Positions 50,042-59,077 are shown, counted from the stretch's first letter. The stretch is DNA of 64,000 bases from Flavobacteriales bacterium (GCA_947462255.1 CANHOA010000007.1:62001-126000), one strand, 5' to 3'. Notes: a model not told the origin generated them from the letters alone. Numbers and translations: made by a program.

Positions 50042-50062
50042 CAACATTGTTGCGTTTACAAA
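50040..50062. promoter_or_regulatory. Operator-like repeat, copy B, before the Fur-family gene
   Basis: Contains the perfect inverted repeat GCAAC-ATT-GTTGC (50041-50053) followed by GTTTACAAA. Centre-to-centre distance to copy A is 36 bp in the same orientation. It has the size and symmetry expected for a Fur-family site. Confidence 0.75.
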
Positions 50063-50069
50063 AAAAATA

Positions 50070-50462
50070 ATGGCAATAATTAGAAATACAATAGCAAAAA
50101 AAGCAGTTTTTGAAATTATTCAGCTCAATAAAACGGCCATGAGTCAAACTGAAATATTTGCCAAGGCAAACAACATTTGCGACCGAGTAACAGTGTATCG
50201 AATTTTAGAGCGTTTAGTAAAGGAAATGAAAATCCATAAAATTGTCAATGTTAACGGTGTTATTAACTATGCTCCATGCAACTCTTGCTCGCATGAGCAG
50301 CACGTACACCATGATCATCTTCACTTTAGCTGTACCACTTGCAAAAAACTTACCTGTATTTCAGACAATCGCATCGAGCTTAATATTCCATCAAACTATC
50401 AAGTAGCTGAAGTTTTTTTAACGGTTTCTGGTATATGTCCAGACTGTTTGATTATTACCTAA
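50070..50462 (+). CDS. Fur-family metalloregulator, Zur-like
   Basis: DNA-binding repressor of 130 residues. The winged helix (about 1-70) has the recognition helix in RVTVYRILERLVKE. The dimerisation and metal domain contains HEQHVHHDHLHFSCTTCKKL and a second CxxC in ICPDC, giving the structural Cys4 zinc site plus a His-rich regulatory site. It is shorter than iron Fur proteins. Its position divergent from a TonB receptor and cysteine-rich lipoprotein, with paired palindromic repeats between, supports metal-dependent repression of uptake. Zinc (Zur) is my preferred reading; manganese, iron or peroxide sensing cannot be excluded from sequence. Confidence 0.9.
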   Translation: MAIIRNTIAKKAVFEIIQLNKTAMSQTEIFAKANNICDRVTVYRILERLVKEMKIHKIVNVNGVINYAPCNSCSHEQHVHHDHLHFSCTTCKKLTCISDNRIELNIPSNYQVAEVFLTVSGICPDCLIIT

Positions 50463-50492
50463 GGAATTCCTGAATTGACAAGTATTGTGATT

Positions 50493-50577
50493 AAAAAGCT
50501 AGGGGCGTGCTTCTGAGTAAAAAGCTAGCCGAGTGTTCCGCTCCGCATGTGCGGAGGAGGAATGTATCGAGGCTAGC
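50493..50577 (+). repeat. Direct repeat plus long imperfect hairpin upstream of lpdA
   Basis: AAAAAGCTAG occurs at 50493-50502 and 50519-50528. From 50524 to 50577 the arms pair as GCTAGCC / GGCTAGC, TTCC / GGAA and CTCCGC / GCGGAG around a four-base ATGT loop. The GC-rich hairpin contrasts with its AT-rich surroundings and resembles a dispersed intergenic repeat. It lies before the lpdA promoter. Confidence 0.7.
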
Positions 50578-50611
50578 GAAAACGATTTTGAAAGTGATTC
50601 CTACTTATCAA

Positions 50612-50641
50612 TTGCACCTTCCGCTTTTTTAATTAATTTTG
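50612..50641 (+). promoter_or_regulatory. Promoter of lpdA
   Basis: TTG at 50612-50614, 19-bp spacer and TAATTTTG at 50634-50641, an exact match to the Bacteroidota form. It ends 20 bp before the ATG at 50662 and excludes the longer reading frame that opens with GTG at 50533. Confidence 0.75.
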
Positions 50642-50661
50642 TTTCCTTAAAACAAAGCAAT

Positions 50662-52053
50662 ATGAATTATGATATCATTGTAGTTGGAAGTGGTCCAGGT
50701 GGATACGTTACTGCTATTCGAGCTTCTCAATTAGGGCTTAAAACTGCCATTGTTGAACGCGAATCTCTTGGTGGAGTATGCTTGAATTGGGGCTGTATCC
50801 CCACGAAAGCGTTGATAAAAAGCGCTAATGTATTTGAATACCTAAACCATGCAAGTGACTATGGTATATCGGTTAAAGACGTGAAAGCGGATTTTACTGC
50901 CATGGTAAAACGAAGCCGGGATGTTGCCGATGGAATGAGCAACGGTATCCAATTCTTGATGAAAAAAAATAAAATTGATGTCTTAAAAGGCACAGGGAAA
51001 ATCGCAGCAGGGAAATCGGTTATCGTTACAGATGATGCTGGCGTTTCAACTACCTATGTTGCAGGAAAAGGGCTTATCATTGCTACCGGATCTCGTTCAC
51101 GCGAATTACCCAATCTTCCTCAAGATGGCACAAAAATAATTGGTTATCGTCAAGCGATGACATTGGCCACTCAACCGAAACGCCTTGTTGTTGTCGGTTC
51201 CGGAGCTATTGGTGTTGAATTTGCTTACTTTTATAATGCTATCGGAACTGAGGTTACTGTTGTTGAATATTTACCGAACATTGTTCCGGTAGAAGACGAA
51301 GATATATCTAAGCAATTAGAAAAATCATTCAAAAAAGCTGGGATTAAGATTATGACTAATTCTTCTGTTGAGCACGTAGATACAAGCGGTAGTGATTGCA
51401 TAGTAACTATAAAAACAGAAAAGGGTGAAGAGAAAATTTCATGTGACGTGGTCCTTTCCGCGGTTGGAATTCAAGCGAACCTGGAAAATATAGGATTAGA
51501 AGATATCGGAATTGTTGTTGATAAAGGACGAATATTAGTTGATGACTACTACCAAACAAATATACCTGGCTATTATGCTATAGGCGATATCGTTCCAGGA
51601 CCTGCCTTAGCACACGTTGCCTCAGCAGAAGGAATTATTTGTGTTGAAAAAATTGCTGGTCATCATCCTGCCCCATTGAATTATGGAAACATCCCAGGAT
51701 GCACCTATTGCTCGCCAGAGGTGGCATCCGTAGGAATGACAGAAAAAGCAGCAAAAGCAGCAGGCTTTGAATTAAAAATAGGGAAGTTTCCTTTTTCTGC
51801 CTCAGGTAAAGCAAGTGCAGCTGGAACAAAAGATGGCTTTGTAAAATTAATTTTCGATGCTAAATACGGTGAACTATTAGGAGGTCACATGATCGGTGCA
51901 AACGTTACTGAAATGGTAGCCGAATTAGTGGCCGTTCGTAAACTAGAAACTACTGGAGAGGAATTAATTAAAACCGTTCACCCCCACCCTACTATGTCTG
52001 AAGCTATTATGGAGGCAGCAGCAGCAGCATATGGCGAAGTAATTCACCTATAA
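50662..52053 (+). CDS. lpdA: Dihydrolipoyl dehydrogenase
   Basis: FAD-dependent disulfide oxidoreductase of 463 residues, the E3 component that re-oxidises dihydrolipoamide in pyruvate or 2-oxoglutarate dehydrogenase complexes. FAD motif VVGSGPGGYVTAIRASQ, redox site GGVCLNWGCIPTKALI (Cys-x4-Cys), NAD motif VVGSGAIGVEFAYF, FAD motif YYAIGDIV and the C-terminal catalytic HPHPTMSE are all present. The ATG at 50662 follows the promoter directly. No other complex subunits are nearby. It is followed after 3 bp by a CotH-domain gene. Confidence 0.97.
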   Translation: MNYDIIVVGSGPGGYVTAIRASQLGLKTAIVERESLGGVCLNWGCIPTKALIKSANVFEYLNHASDYGISVKDVKADFTAMVKRSRDVADGMSNGIQFLMKKNKIDVLKGTGKIAAGKSVIVTDDAGVSTTYVAGKGLIIATGSRSRELPNLPQDGTKIIGYRQAMTLATQPKRLVVVGSGAIGVEFAYFYNAIGTEVTVVEYLPNIVPVEDEDISKQLEKSFKKAGIKIMTNSSVEHVDTSGSDCIVTIKTEKGEEKISCDVVLSAVGIQANLENIGLEDIGIVVDKGRILVDDYYQTNIPGYYAIGDIVPGPALAHVASAEGIICVEKIAGHHPAPLNYGNIPGCTYCSPEVASVGMTEKAAKAAGFELKIGKFPFSASGKASAAGTKDGFVKLIFDAKYGELLGGHMIGANVTEMVAELVAVRKLETTGEELIKTVHPHPTMSEAIMEAAAAAYGEVIHL

Positions 52054-52056
52054 AAT

Positions 52057-55000
52057 ATGAATATACGGCTAGTAGCATTTCTGTTTCTCTGTATAAGTTA
52101 TTCTCAGCAAGCTTTTGCGCAGGTCGTAATCAACGAAGGATGTAATAAAAACTACACCACTAGCGTAGACGAAGATGGTGATATTGGGGATTGGATCGAA
52201 TTGTACAATGCTGGAATGAGCTCCGTTGACCTTTCATCGTATTCCTTAAGCGATAAATTTTCTGAACCTTTACTATGGCCACTTACTGGTTTGAGCATAG
52301 GTCCTAATGGCTTTTTAAAATTTTATTGCAGTAAAAAAAGCCGCTACCAAACCGCCCCTTTTTCTAATTCAGTGAGCGAACAGTCGTATGCTCCTTTTGT
52401 CGGTTGGAATACCCATACCTTTTCAAGCGCTTTCAATTGGGACGGGCAAAGTAACATATTATTAAACATCTGCTCCTACCAAAATTCGGGCTACACCGAA
52501 AATTCAGTTTTCTTACAAACAGCAACACCGTATGTTTCCACCATTGCTACCTTTAATGACGGGAGTGAGGCATCTTGTTCTTCTCAGTTTGGTGGTTCTT
52601 ACAACCAAAGACCCAATCTTCAAATAAATGGAACAACCATTGATTTTGGTACGCTACAGAATTCAAATACTGGTTACCCTGCTCCTTATGGAAATTGGTA
52701 TTGGAGTGCTCGACACCAAGTATTGGTTCGTGCTGCTGAATTAATAGCGGCTGGAATTACCTCCGGGCCTATCAATTCCATTGGCTTTCAAGTCGTATCA
52801 ACCAATACCATTACCTATACATATGTTGATGTCGCCATCAAAGAAACCACACTTAATGAGTTGCCCCCATCGTTTGTTCCTTTAACTGGGTATGCCAACC
52901 ACACGAACTTCAAAATCGATAACGGAGGTGAAACCATTTATTTATTTGATCCCGCGCTTACATCCGTAAGCTCTTTAATGGTCAAATCTCCTCAAACAGA
53001 TGTATCCATTGGACGCTTTCCTGATGCAGCAAACAATGCAGTTTGGATGAACCCAAGTTTTGGTCAAACAAACAACGGCACAACTACTTACGATGACAGT
53101 TTAGTGCCTCCACAGCTATCCATGGCCACAGGAATCGTTGACCAAATATTCTATTTGAAAATAACAAATTTAAATCCCGATTCTATCGCTACTAAAACAA
53201 CGTACACAGTTGATGGAAGCGAACCCACCTTTAATTCAACTGAATTATTAGACGATTCCATTTACGTCTATCAATCATTAATTGTTCGAGCAAAAACTTT
53301 TCCGATCAGCGCTAGCAATTACCTAGTGAGCCGCGAAAGCTATGGTACTTATTTATTCAATATTGACCATTCTACTCCCATCTTATTAGTCACTACGGAA
53401 AACAGCAACCTATATGGAGCAACAGGTATCTTTGATAATCCTAATTCAGATTGGTTAAGAGCAGCCCACGTAACTTGGTTGAGTAAAGAAGGAAATCATC
53501 CGACACTTTTTCAAACAAGAACGGCTATCCGAATGGACGGTGGCGCAGGTGGAAGTCGAGGAAACCCACAACGCTCTTTTCGCCTTTCTTTTGATCATGC
53601 AGCATTGGGAGAAAAAACAGTGAACCTACCCTTAATTCCAGCCATCCCATTTCGAAACAAATACAGCGATGTTTATTTGAGAAACGGAAGTAATCAATGG
53701 TTAACCTTTCCACAAAAAGACGCTTGTCAAGTGAGCATGATGAGCAAGGGAACCGATAATTATTATTCAGCCATGGAGCCGGTATCCGTTTACATAAATG
53801 GGCAATATTTTGGTCTTTATGAGTTGAGAGAAAAGTTCAATACAGAATACTTCGACGAACGAGAAAACATCAACAAAGACTCTATAGACATATTATCCAT
53901 GTCTTATTTTTATAACCTCGTCTTAAGAGCAGTTGAGGGCAAGACAGAAAATTTTACAAACGACTACACCTTATTTAATGCCCTAGACCCAAACCAAGCA
54001 AATTACATCAGCCAGGCAGAACAGTACTTCGACTTGAACCATTACACCGATTACGTTATCGGGGAAACGTGGATGGGAAATACGGATTGGCCAGGAAATA
54101 ATATCAAAATTTACCGATCCAACAAAACCAATTATCGTTGGCGCTTTGCACTAATAGATTTAGAGTTATCCATGCAGCCAGGTTCATGGACCTCCTGTAC
54201 CGACAACAACATAGCGTATATCATGGGACAAAGTCAAGATAATCCCTATATCAACATTTGGTTGCAGAGCATTCAAAACCTAAGTTATAAAAATTCATTC
54301 ATTAATCGCTATGCAGACCTTATGAATACTAGTTATCTAATCGATACCTTACTTCATACAGAGCAAGAATTTTTTGATAAAATGGTAGTCGAAATGCCAA
54401 AGGAATACCAACGTTGGGGCGATCCGAATAACATACCCGGTCAGATGACTAACTTTTTTAACAACCATGAAATTTTCCAACAGCAATTGGCCTGTAGGAA
54501 TGAAATTGTTAGAGAAGACATATTAACGGAATTTCAATTGACGAAACAAGTAAAAGTAGGGCTAGATGTGTTTCCAGATAGCTCAGGCTCCATATTACTC
54601 AATACCATTCAGCCCAGAATTTATCCATGGGAAGGAATTTATTTCGATGGTGTTCCCATCCGACTTACAGCATTAGCTGATTCAGGCTACAGTTTTGTCA
54701 AGTGGATGCCCCATCCCTTAATCGCTGACACATTAAATCCGACATTTGAAAGCAACGTAGATTTGGACTCAACAATCTTCACCGCCATCTTTAAACTAAT
54801 TCCACCACCACCAGACGGACCGACCATTGAATTTACACTTTTTCCATCCCCAAGTTCAACAAGCATTACCCTTGCGCACAACAACTCCACACTAGCGAAA
54901 AATATTCGATATGAAATTTACGATCTGAATGGAAGAATCATTAGCACGGGAAAACTCGATGAAAACAGTAAGCAAACCCACATCACTATTGCTAACTTTC

Positions 55001-55074
55001 AAGCAGCATTATATTTAATCCGCCTTACCAACGACAAAGACTTTCTCGAAACCAAGCGCTTTGTAAAAATATAA
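52057..55074 (+). CDS. Secreted CotH-kinase-domain protein with lamin-tail and T9SS type A tail
   Basis: Secreted protein of 1005 residues. Signal peptide (about 1-21), a lamin-tail domain (VVINEGCNKNYTTSVDEDGD, about 22-130), an unassigned beta region, a chitobiase C-terminal-like module (TTYTVDGSEPTFNSTEL, about 385), a CotH-type domain (IRMDGGAGGSRGNPQRSFRL, VYINGQYFGLYELREKFN, RFALIDLELSM, about 490-760), an InlB-B-repeat-like stretch (GYSFVKW, about 880) and a T9SS type A tail (EIYDLNGRIISTG ... FVKI, about 925-1005). CotH domains can phosphorylate secreted proteins. Probable role: surface protein or secreted kinase. It begins 3 bp after lpdA. Confidence 0.9.
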   Translation: MNIRLVAFLFLCISYSQQAFAQVVINEGCNKNYTTSVDEDGDIGDWIELYNAGMSSVDLSSYSLSDKFSEPLLWPLTGLSIGPNGFLKFYCSKKSRYQTAPFSNSVSEQSYAPFVGWNTHTFSSAFNWDGQSNILLNICSYQNSGYTENSVFLQTATPYVSTIATFNDGSEASCSSQFGGSYNQRPNLQINGTTIDFGTLQNSNTGYPAPYGNWYWSARHQVLVRAAELIAAGITSGPINSIGFQVVSTNTITYTYVDVAIKETTLNELPPSFVPLTGYANHTNFKIDNGGETIYLFDPALTSVSSLMVKSPQTDVSIGRFPDAANNAVWMNPSFGQTNNGTTTYDDSLVPPQLSMATGIVDQIFYLKITNLNPDSIATKTTYTVDGSEPTFNSTELLDDSIYVYQSLIVRAKTFPISASNYLVSRESYGTYLFNIDHSTPILLVTTENSNLYGATGIFDNPNSDWLRAAHVTWLSKEGNHPTLFQTRTAIRMDGGAGGSRGNPQRSFRLSFDHAALGEKTVNLPLIPAIPFRNKYSDVYLRNGSNQWLTFPQKDACQVSMMSKGTDNYYSAMEPVSVYINGQYFGLYELREKFNTEYFDERENINKDSIDILSMSYFYNLVLRAVEGKTENFTNDYTLFNALDPNQANYISQAEQYFDLNHYTDYVIGETWMGNTDWPGNNIKIYRSNKTNYRWRFALIDLELSMQPGSWTSCTDNNIAYIMGQSQDNPYINIWLQSIQNLSYKNSFINRYADLMNTSYLIDTLLHTEQEFFDKMVVEMPKEYQRWGDPNNIPGQMTNFFNNHEIFQQQLACRNEIVREDILTEFQLTKQVKVGLDVFPDSSGSILLNTIQPRIYPWEGIYFDGVPIRLTALADSGYSFVKWMPHPLIADTLNPTFESNVDLDSTIFTAIFKLIPPPPDGPTIEFTLFPSPSSTSITLAHNNSTLAKNIRYEIYDLNGRIISTGKLDENSKQTHITIANFQAALYLIRLTNDKDFLETKRFVKI

Positions 55075-55097
55075 ATTTGTCATAAATTCTGACAAAT
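55075..55097. promoter_or_regulatory. Inverted repeat ATTTGTCA / TGACAAAT upstream of dnaK
   Basis: Eight-bp perfect arms (55075-55082 and 55090-55097) with a 7-nt spacer. A third half-site TTTGTCA follows at 55127-55133. Looks like an operator, possibly for dnaK; no T-run follows, so it is not an obvious terminator. Confidence 0.5.
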
Positions 55098-55155
55098 AGT
55101 CACTCGTTTTGTGCTTTTTTCCTGATTTTGTCACTTGATTTAGAAAAAATACACG

Positions 55156-55171
55156 TGGCATATAAATTGAC
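55156..55171 (+). promoter_or_regulatory. Sigma-54-like element before dnaK
   Basis: TGGCATATAAATTGAC has GG and GA ten bases apart, matching the -24 half of the RpoN consensus, but the -12 half is TTGA instead of TTGC. It lies 38 bp before the dnaK ATG. TTG 55135-55137 and TATAAATTG (55161-55169) are a weak alternative vegetative promoter. Confidence 0.35.
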
Positions 55172-55209
55172 TTTAGGGGAGAAGTTCAATAAAATAAAAT
55201 TTAAAAAAA

Positions 55210-57123
55210 ATGGGAAAAATAATTGGAATTGACTTAGGTACAACAAATTCATGTGTATCAGTTATGGAAGGAAATGAGCCAGTAGTAATTGCTAACTCAG
55301 AAGGAAAAAGAACAACACCGTCTGTTGTAGGATTCGTTGAAGGAGGAGAACGAAAAGTAGGTGATCCAGCAAAACGACAAGCGATTACAAATCCAACGAA
55401 GACCATCTCTTCAATCAAACGATTCATGGGATCTAGCTTCGATGAGTGTAAAAAAGAAATTGCTCGTGTTCCTTACAAGGTTGTTAAAGGCGACAATAAT
55501 ACACCTCGTGTAGAAATAGACGATAGAAAGTATTCTCCGCAAGAAATCTCTGCAATGATTCTTCAAAAAATGAAGAAAACAGCTGAAGATTATTTAGGAC
55601 ATGAAATAACTGAAGCCGTAGTTACTGTTCCTGCGTATTTTAATGACGCACAACGCCAAGCAACAAAAGAAGCAGGTGAAATTGCAGGATTAACGATAAA
55701 AAGAATAATCAATGAGCCAACAGCTGCGGCACTTGCTTATGGATTAGACAAGAAAGGAATTGATCAAAAAATAGTAGTATTTGACTTCGGAGGAGGAACA
55801 CATGATGTTTCAATCTTAGAATTAGGTGATGGTGTATTTGAAGTATTAGCAACCGATGGTGATACTCACCTTGGTGGAGATGATGTAGATGAGGCAATCA
55901 TTGTTTGGTTAGCAGAAGAGTTTAAAAATGATGAAGGTTTAGACTTACGTCAAGATCCGATGGCATTACAACGTTTGAAAGAAGCTGCTGAAAAAGCAAA
56001 AATCGAACTCTCCTCAACGACATCTTCAGAAATAAACCTACCGTATATTATGCCTGTAAATGGCATGCCAAAGCATTTAGTTCGAACATTAACTAGAGCG
56101 AAATTTGAACAATTAATTTCATCAATCGTTGAACGAACAATTGCACCTTGTAAGAAAGCCTTAAAAAATGCAGGTTTAACTCCAAGTGATATCGACGAGG
56201 TAATTTTAGTAGGTGGATCGACAAGAATCCCAATTATTCAAGCTGCTGTTGAACGTTTCTTTGGCAAAGCCCCTTCAAAAGGTGTTAATCCAGATGAAGT
56301 AGTTGCTTTAGGCGCCGCTATTCAAGGAGGTGTATTAACAGGAGAAGTAAAAGACGTATTGTTGTTAGATGTTATTCCTCTTTCATTAGGAATTGAAACA
56401 ATGGGAGGTGTTTTTACCAAATTAATTGATGCCAACACAACAATACCTACAAAAAAATCAGAAGTTTTTTCTACTGCATCTGACAATCAACCTTCCGTAG
56501 ATATTCATGTATTGCAAGGAGAACGATCCATGGCAAATGATAATAAAACCTTAGGGAGATTTCAATTAACAGACATTCCTTCAGCACAAAGAGGAGTTCC
56601 ACAAATTGAAGTGACATTCGATATAGACGCAAACGGAATAATGAATATTTCTGCGAAAGATAAAGGGACAGGGAAGCAACAATCCATAAAAATTGAATCT
56701 GCTTCAGGACTATCAGATGAAGAAATTCAACGCATGAAAGCAGAAGCAGTGGCAAATGCTGAATCAGACAAGAAACAAAGAGATGAAGTAGAAATTGTTA
56801 ATAAAGCAGATTCCACTATTTTTCAAACGGAACGTCAATTAAAAGAATACGGTGATAAAATTCCTGCGGATAAAAAGCAGCCTATTGAAGATGCTTTAGC
56901 CGAACTTAAAAAAGAATTTGATGCTAAAAACGTTGAGAACTTAGAGCCAGCTATGGAAAAACTAAACACTGTTTTTCAAGCAGCTTCTCAAGAAATGTAT
57001 AACGCAGCGAATGCTGGAGGAGGAGAAGGAAACGAAGGCCAAAGCTCAACATCAACTGAAGAATCAAATCCACAAGATGAAGTAACCGATGTTGATTTTG
57101 AAGAAGTGGAAGACAAAAAATAA
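55210..57123 (+). CDS. dnaK: Molecular chaperone DnaK (Hsp70)
   Basis: Hsp70 chaperone of 637 residues. The ATPase domain (about 1-380) carries [30 protein letters not shown] and [13 protein letters not shown]; the substrate-binding beta domain and helical lid follow (about 390-600), and the acidic tail ends [15 protein letters not shown]. It works with DnaJ and GrpE in folding and stress protection; neither gene is in the window. No CIRCE element is found upstream; instead there is an inverted TTTGTCA repeat and a sigma-54-like element. A strong terminator follows. Confidence 0.98.
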   Translation: MGKIIGIDLGTTNSCVSVMEGNEPVVIANSEGKRTTPSVVGFVEGGERKVGDPAKRQAITNPTKTISSIKRFMGSSFDECKKEIARVPYKVVKGDNNTPRVEIDDRKYSPQEISAMILQKMKKTAEDYLGHEITEAVVTVPAYFNDAQRQATKEAGEIAGLTIKRIINEPTAAALAYGLDKKGIDQKIVVFDFGGGTHDVSILELGDGVFEVLATDGDTHLGGDDVDEAIIVWLAEEFKNDEGLDLRQDPMALQRLKEAAEKAKIELSSTTSSEINLPYIMPVNGMPKHLVRTLTRAKFEQLISSIVERTIAPCKKALKNAGLTPSDIDEVILVGGSTRIPIIQAAVERFFGKAPSKGVNPDEVVALGAAIQGGVLTGEVKDVLLLDVIPLSLGIETMGGVFTKLIDANTTIPTKKSEVFSTASDNQPSVDIHVLQGERSMANDNKTLGRFQLTDIPSAQRGVPQIEVTFDIDANGIMNISAKDKGTGKQQSIKIESASGLSDEEIQRMKAEAVANAESDKKQRDEVEIVNKADSTIFQTERQLKEYGDKIPADKKQPIEDALAELKKEFDAKNVENLEPAMEKLNTVFQAASQEMYNAANAGGGEGNEGQSSTSTEESNPQDEVTDVDFEEVEDKK

Positions 57124-57142
57124 TTCCAATTTTACATTACTC

Positions 57143-57176
57143 AAAAAGGACAAGAAATATCTTGTCCTTTTTTTTT
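57143..57176 (+). terminator. Intrinsic terminator of dnaK
   Basis: Stem AAAAAGGACAAG / CTTGTCCTTTTT with an AAATAT loop, ending in nine T residues (57168-57176). Confidence 0.93.
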
Positions 57177-57177
57177 G

Positions 57178-57185
57178 TAATTTTG
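57178..57185 (+). promoter_or_regulatory. -7 box TAATTTTG directly before the 57189 hydrolase
   Basis: Exact TAnnTTTG match ending 3 bp before the ATG at 57189 and starting just after the dnaK terminator. Confidence 0.5.
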
Positions 57186-57188
57186 TAT

Positions 57189-57962
57189 ATGCTTTACTTT
57201 AAAAAAATAGTTAATTTATCAAGTAATGAATGGTGTGTTTTCATACATGGCGCTGGAGGAAGCTCCGCCATTTGGCACAAACAAGTAAAAGCATATGCCG
57301 AAAACTTTAATGTTCTATTAATCGATTTAAGAGGCCATGGTAAATCGAAAGAAATAAAGACAACAAAAAACTATAGTTTTCAAATGATTGCAGAAGATGT
57401 AATCGAAGTGGTAGAGTATAACAAAATTGAGAAGGCTCACTTTATTGGCGTCTCCCTAGGAACAATTATCATTTATCAAGTCTTTGACCTTAAACCCAAG
57501 CTCGTTAAATCAATGATATTTTCGGGTGCCATAACGCGCTTAAATGTAAAATCACGTCTACTTTTAAGAATTGGGCGTATCTTAAATCCATTTCTTCCTT
57601 ATATGACACTTTATGCGTTATTGGCAAGAATTATAATGCCTAAAAAAAATCACAAAAAATCTCGCTTACTTTTCATTAACGAAGCGAAAAAAGTGATGAC
57701 GCATGAATTTAATCGTTGGTTTAAGTTAACGGCAAGATTAACCGCCTATCTAAATAAAGTGGAGCATGAAAATAATGATAAACCAACCATTTATATTATG
57801 GGTAGTGAAGACCACATGTTTTTGGAACCTGTTAAGAAAATTGTAAATTCAAACCCAAAAATATCCCTGAATATTGTTCTTAACTGTGGTCATGTTGTAA
57901 ATATTGAGCAAGCAGAAATTTTTAACGATATTTCGATAAATTTCATTCGGAAATTAGCCTAA
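57189..57962 (+). CDS. Alpha/beta-fold hydrolase
   Basis: Cytoplasmic serine hydrolase of 257 residues from the ATG at 57189. FIHGAGGSSAIWHKQ supplies the oxyanion hole, LLIDLRGHGKSKE the post-strand motif, FIGVSLGTIII the nucleophile elbow (Ser in GVSLG), GSEDHMF the acid and NCGHVVNIEQ the base His. It resembles the broad esterase, lipase and haloperoxidase group; the substrate is unknown. An ATG at 57162 would lie in the dnaK terminator stem and is rejected. The gene ends 13 bp before mnmH. Confidence 0.87.
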   Translation: MLYFKKIVNLSSNEWCVFIHGAGGSSAIWHKQVKAYAENFNVLLIDLRGHGKSKEIKTTKNYSFQMIAEDVIEVVEYNKIEKAHFIGVSLGTIIIYQVFDLKPKLVKSMIFSGAITRLNVKSRLLLRIGRILNPFLPYMTLYALLARIIMPKKNHKKSRLLFINEAKKVMTHEFNRWFKLTARLTAYLNKVEHENNDKPTIYIMGSEDHMFLEPVKKIVNSNPKISLNIVLNCGHVVNIEQAEIFNDISINFIRKLA

Positions 57963-57975
57963 AAAATTCAATAAA

Positions 57976-58998
57976 ATGAGCAAAATTGCATTCTCTTGGG
58001 ATTTATTAGAGAAAAGCTTAATTATTGATGTCCGAAGCGAAATTGAATTTGAAAAAGGACATATTCCAGGTGCAGTAAACATCCCTATTTTAGACACCGA
58101 AGAACGTAAAATAGTAGGTACTAGCTTTAAGCAAAATGGCCAAAAATACGCAATTCTTAAAGGACTAGAATTAAGTGGCCCCCATCTAAGTAAACGACTT
58201 AAATTAGCGGTTAAATTAGCTGAAAATAGCGAAAATATTGTCATTCACTGCTGGCGAGGAGGTATGCGAAGTGGTTTTTTCACTTACCTAATGGAGTTTT
58301 TTGGACTCAGGGTTTCGGTTCTAATTGGTGGCTATAAATCTTACCGGAAACATGTACAAGAAACCTTTGAGAAACCTTATAATATTGCCATTCTTGGAGG
58401 TATGACAGGGAGTGGAAAAACGCATATTCTTGACGAACTAGAAAAAACGACTGCTTTTTGCATTGATTTAGAAAAATTAGCCCACCACAGAGGTTCTTCT
58501 TTTGGTGCTTTAGGAATGGAACCACAACCTAGCCAAGAACAATTTGAAAACAATCTAGCACAACAACTTATTACAAGCGGAAAGAATACAATTTGGTTAG
58601 AAGATGAAAGCAGAACAATAGGTGCAAAAATTATCCCCGAAGGAATATGGAATCAAATGAGGGACGCACCCCATTATTTTTTAGATAGTTCCTTTGAGGA
58701 ACGACTTGATCAAATCATTTTAGATTACGGCTATTTTTCGATTGATGAACTGAAAATTTGCACCCTTAGAATAGCCAAACGGCTCGGACCGCAACATGCC
58801 AAGAAAGCAATAGAATTTCTTGATAACAATGAAGTAAGAAATGCTTTTTCCATTGCACTAAATTATTACGATAAAGCCTATTCCTACCATAAAGAAATCA
58901 ATCCGCTAGGTGAAAAAATTACAATTGATTGCCCTTCAAAAAACTATACAGAAATCGCCAATTTCTTAGTCGATATTAAAAATGAAAAGAATAGATAA
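57976..58998 (+). CDS. mnmH: tRNA 2-selenouridine synthase
   Basis: Protein of 340 residues that replaces sulfur by selenium (through a geranylated intermediate) at the wobble uridine of tRNA-Lys, -Glu and -Gln, using selenophosphate from SelD. The N-terminal rhodanese domain (about 1-125) has the catalytic Cys in VIHCWRGGMRSG; a P-loop domain follows (GGMTGSGKTHIL, about residue 142). Length is normal. The last 20 residues (PSKNYTEIANF ... NEKNR) occur again as a diverged copy 145 bp downstream. The selD gene follows. Confidence 0.95.
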   Translation: MSKIAFSWDLLEKSLIIDVRSEIEFEKGHIPGAVNIPILDTEERKIVGTSFKQNGQKYAILKGLELSGPHLSKRLKLAVKLAENSENIVIHCWRGGMRSGFFTYLMEFFGLRVSVLIGGYKSYRKHVQETFEKPYNIAILGGMTGSGKTHILDELEKTTAFCIDLEKLAHHRGSSFGALGMEPQPSQEQFENNLAQQLITSGKNTIWLEDESRTIGAKIIPEGIWNQMRDAPHYFLDSSFEERLDQIILDYGYFSIDELKICTLRIAKRLGPQHAKKAIEFLDNNEVRNAFSIALNYYDKAYSYHKEINPLGEKITIDCPSKNYTEIANFLVDIKNEKNR

Positions 58999-59034
58999 AT
59001 AGATTTCAATAGTACCAACGAAAAAAAACAAATA

Positions 59035-59070
59035 CTTTCCCCTCTGGAGGGGGATAAAGGGGGAGGAAAG
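59035..59070 (+). repeat. Y-shaped GC-rich intergenic repeat
   Basis: CTTTCC (59035-59040) pairs with GGAAAG (59065-59070), and inside CCCCT / AGGGG forms a second stem around CTGG, with a further G-rich run to 59063. I recall elements of this look (CCCCT...AGGGGG) as widespread in Bacteroidota intergenic DNA. It sits inside the inserted stretch between mnmH and its displaced tail. Confidence 0.65.
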
Positions 59071-59077
59071 ATCTAAA

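Noticed and set aside
50533-50661. N-terminal extension of LpdA from a GTG
   Set aside because: It runs through the hairpin repeat and the promoter; the family start MNYDIIVVGSGPGG is at 50662.
57162-57188. Longer start of the hydrolase after dnaK
   Set aside because: It lies in the stem and T-run of the dnaK terminator.
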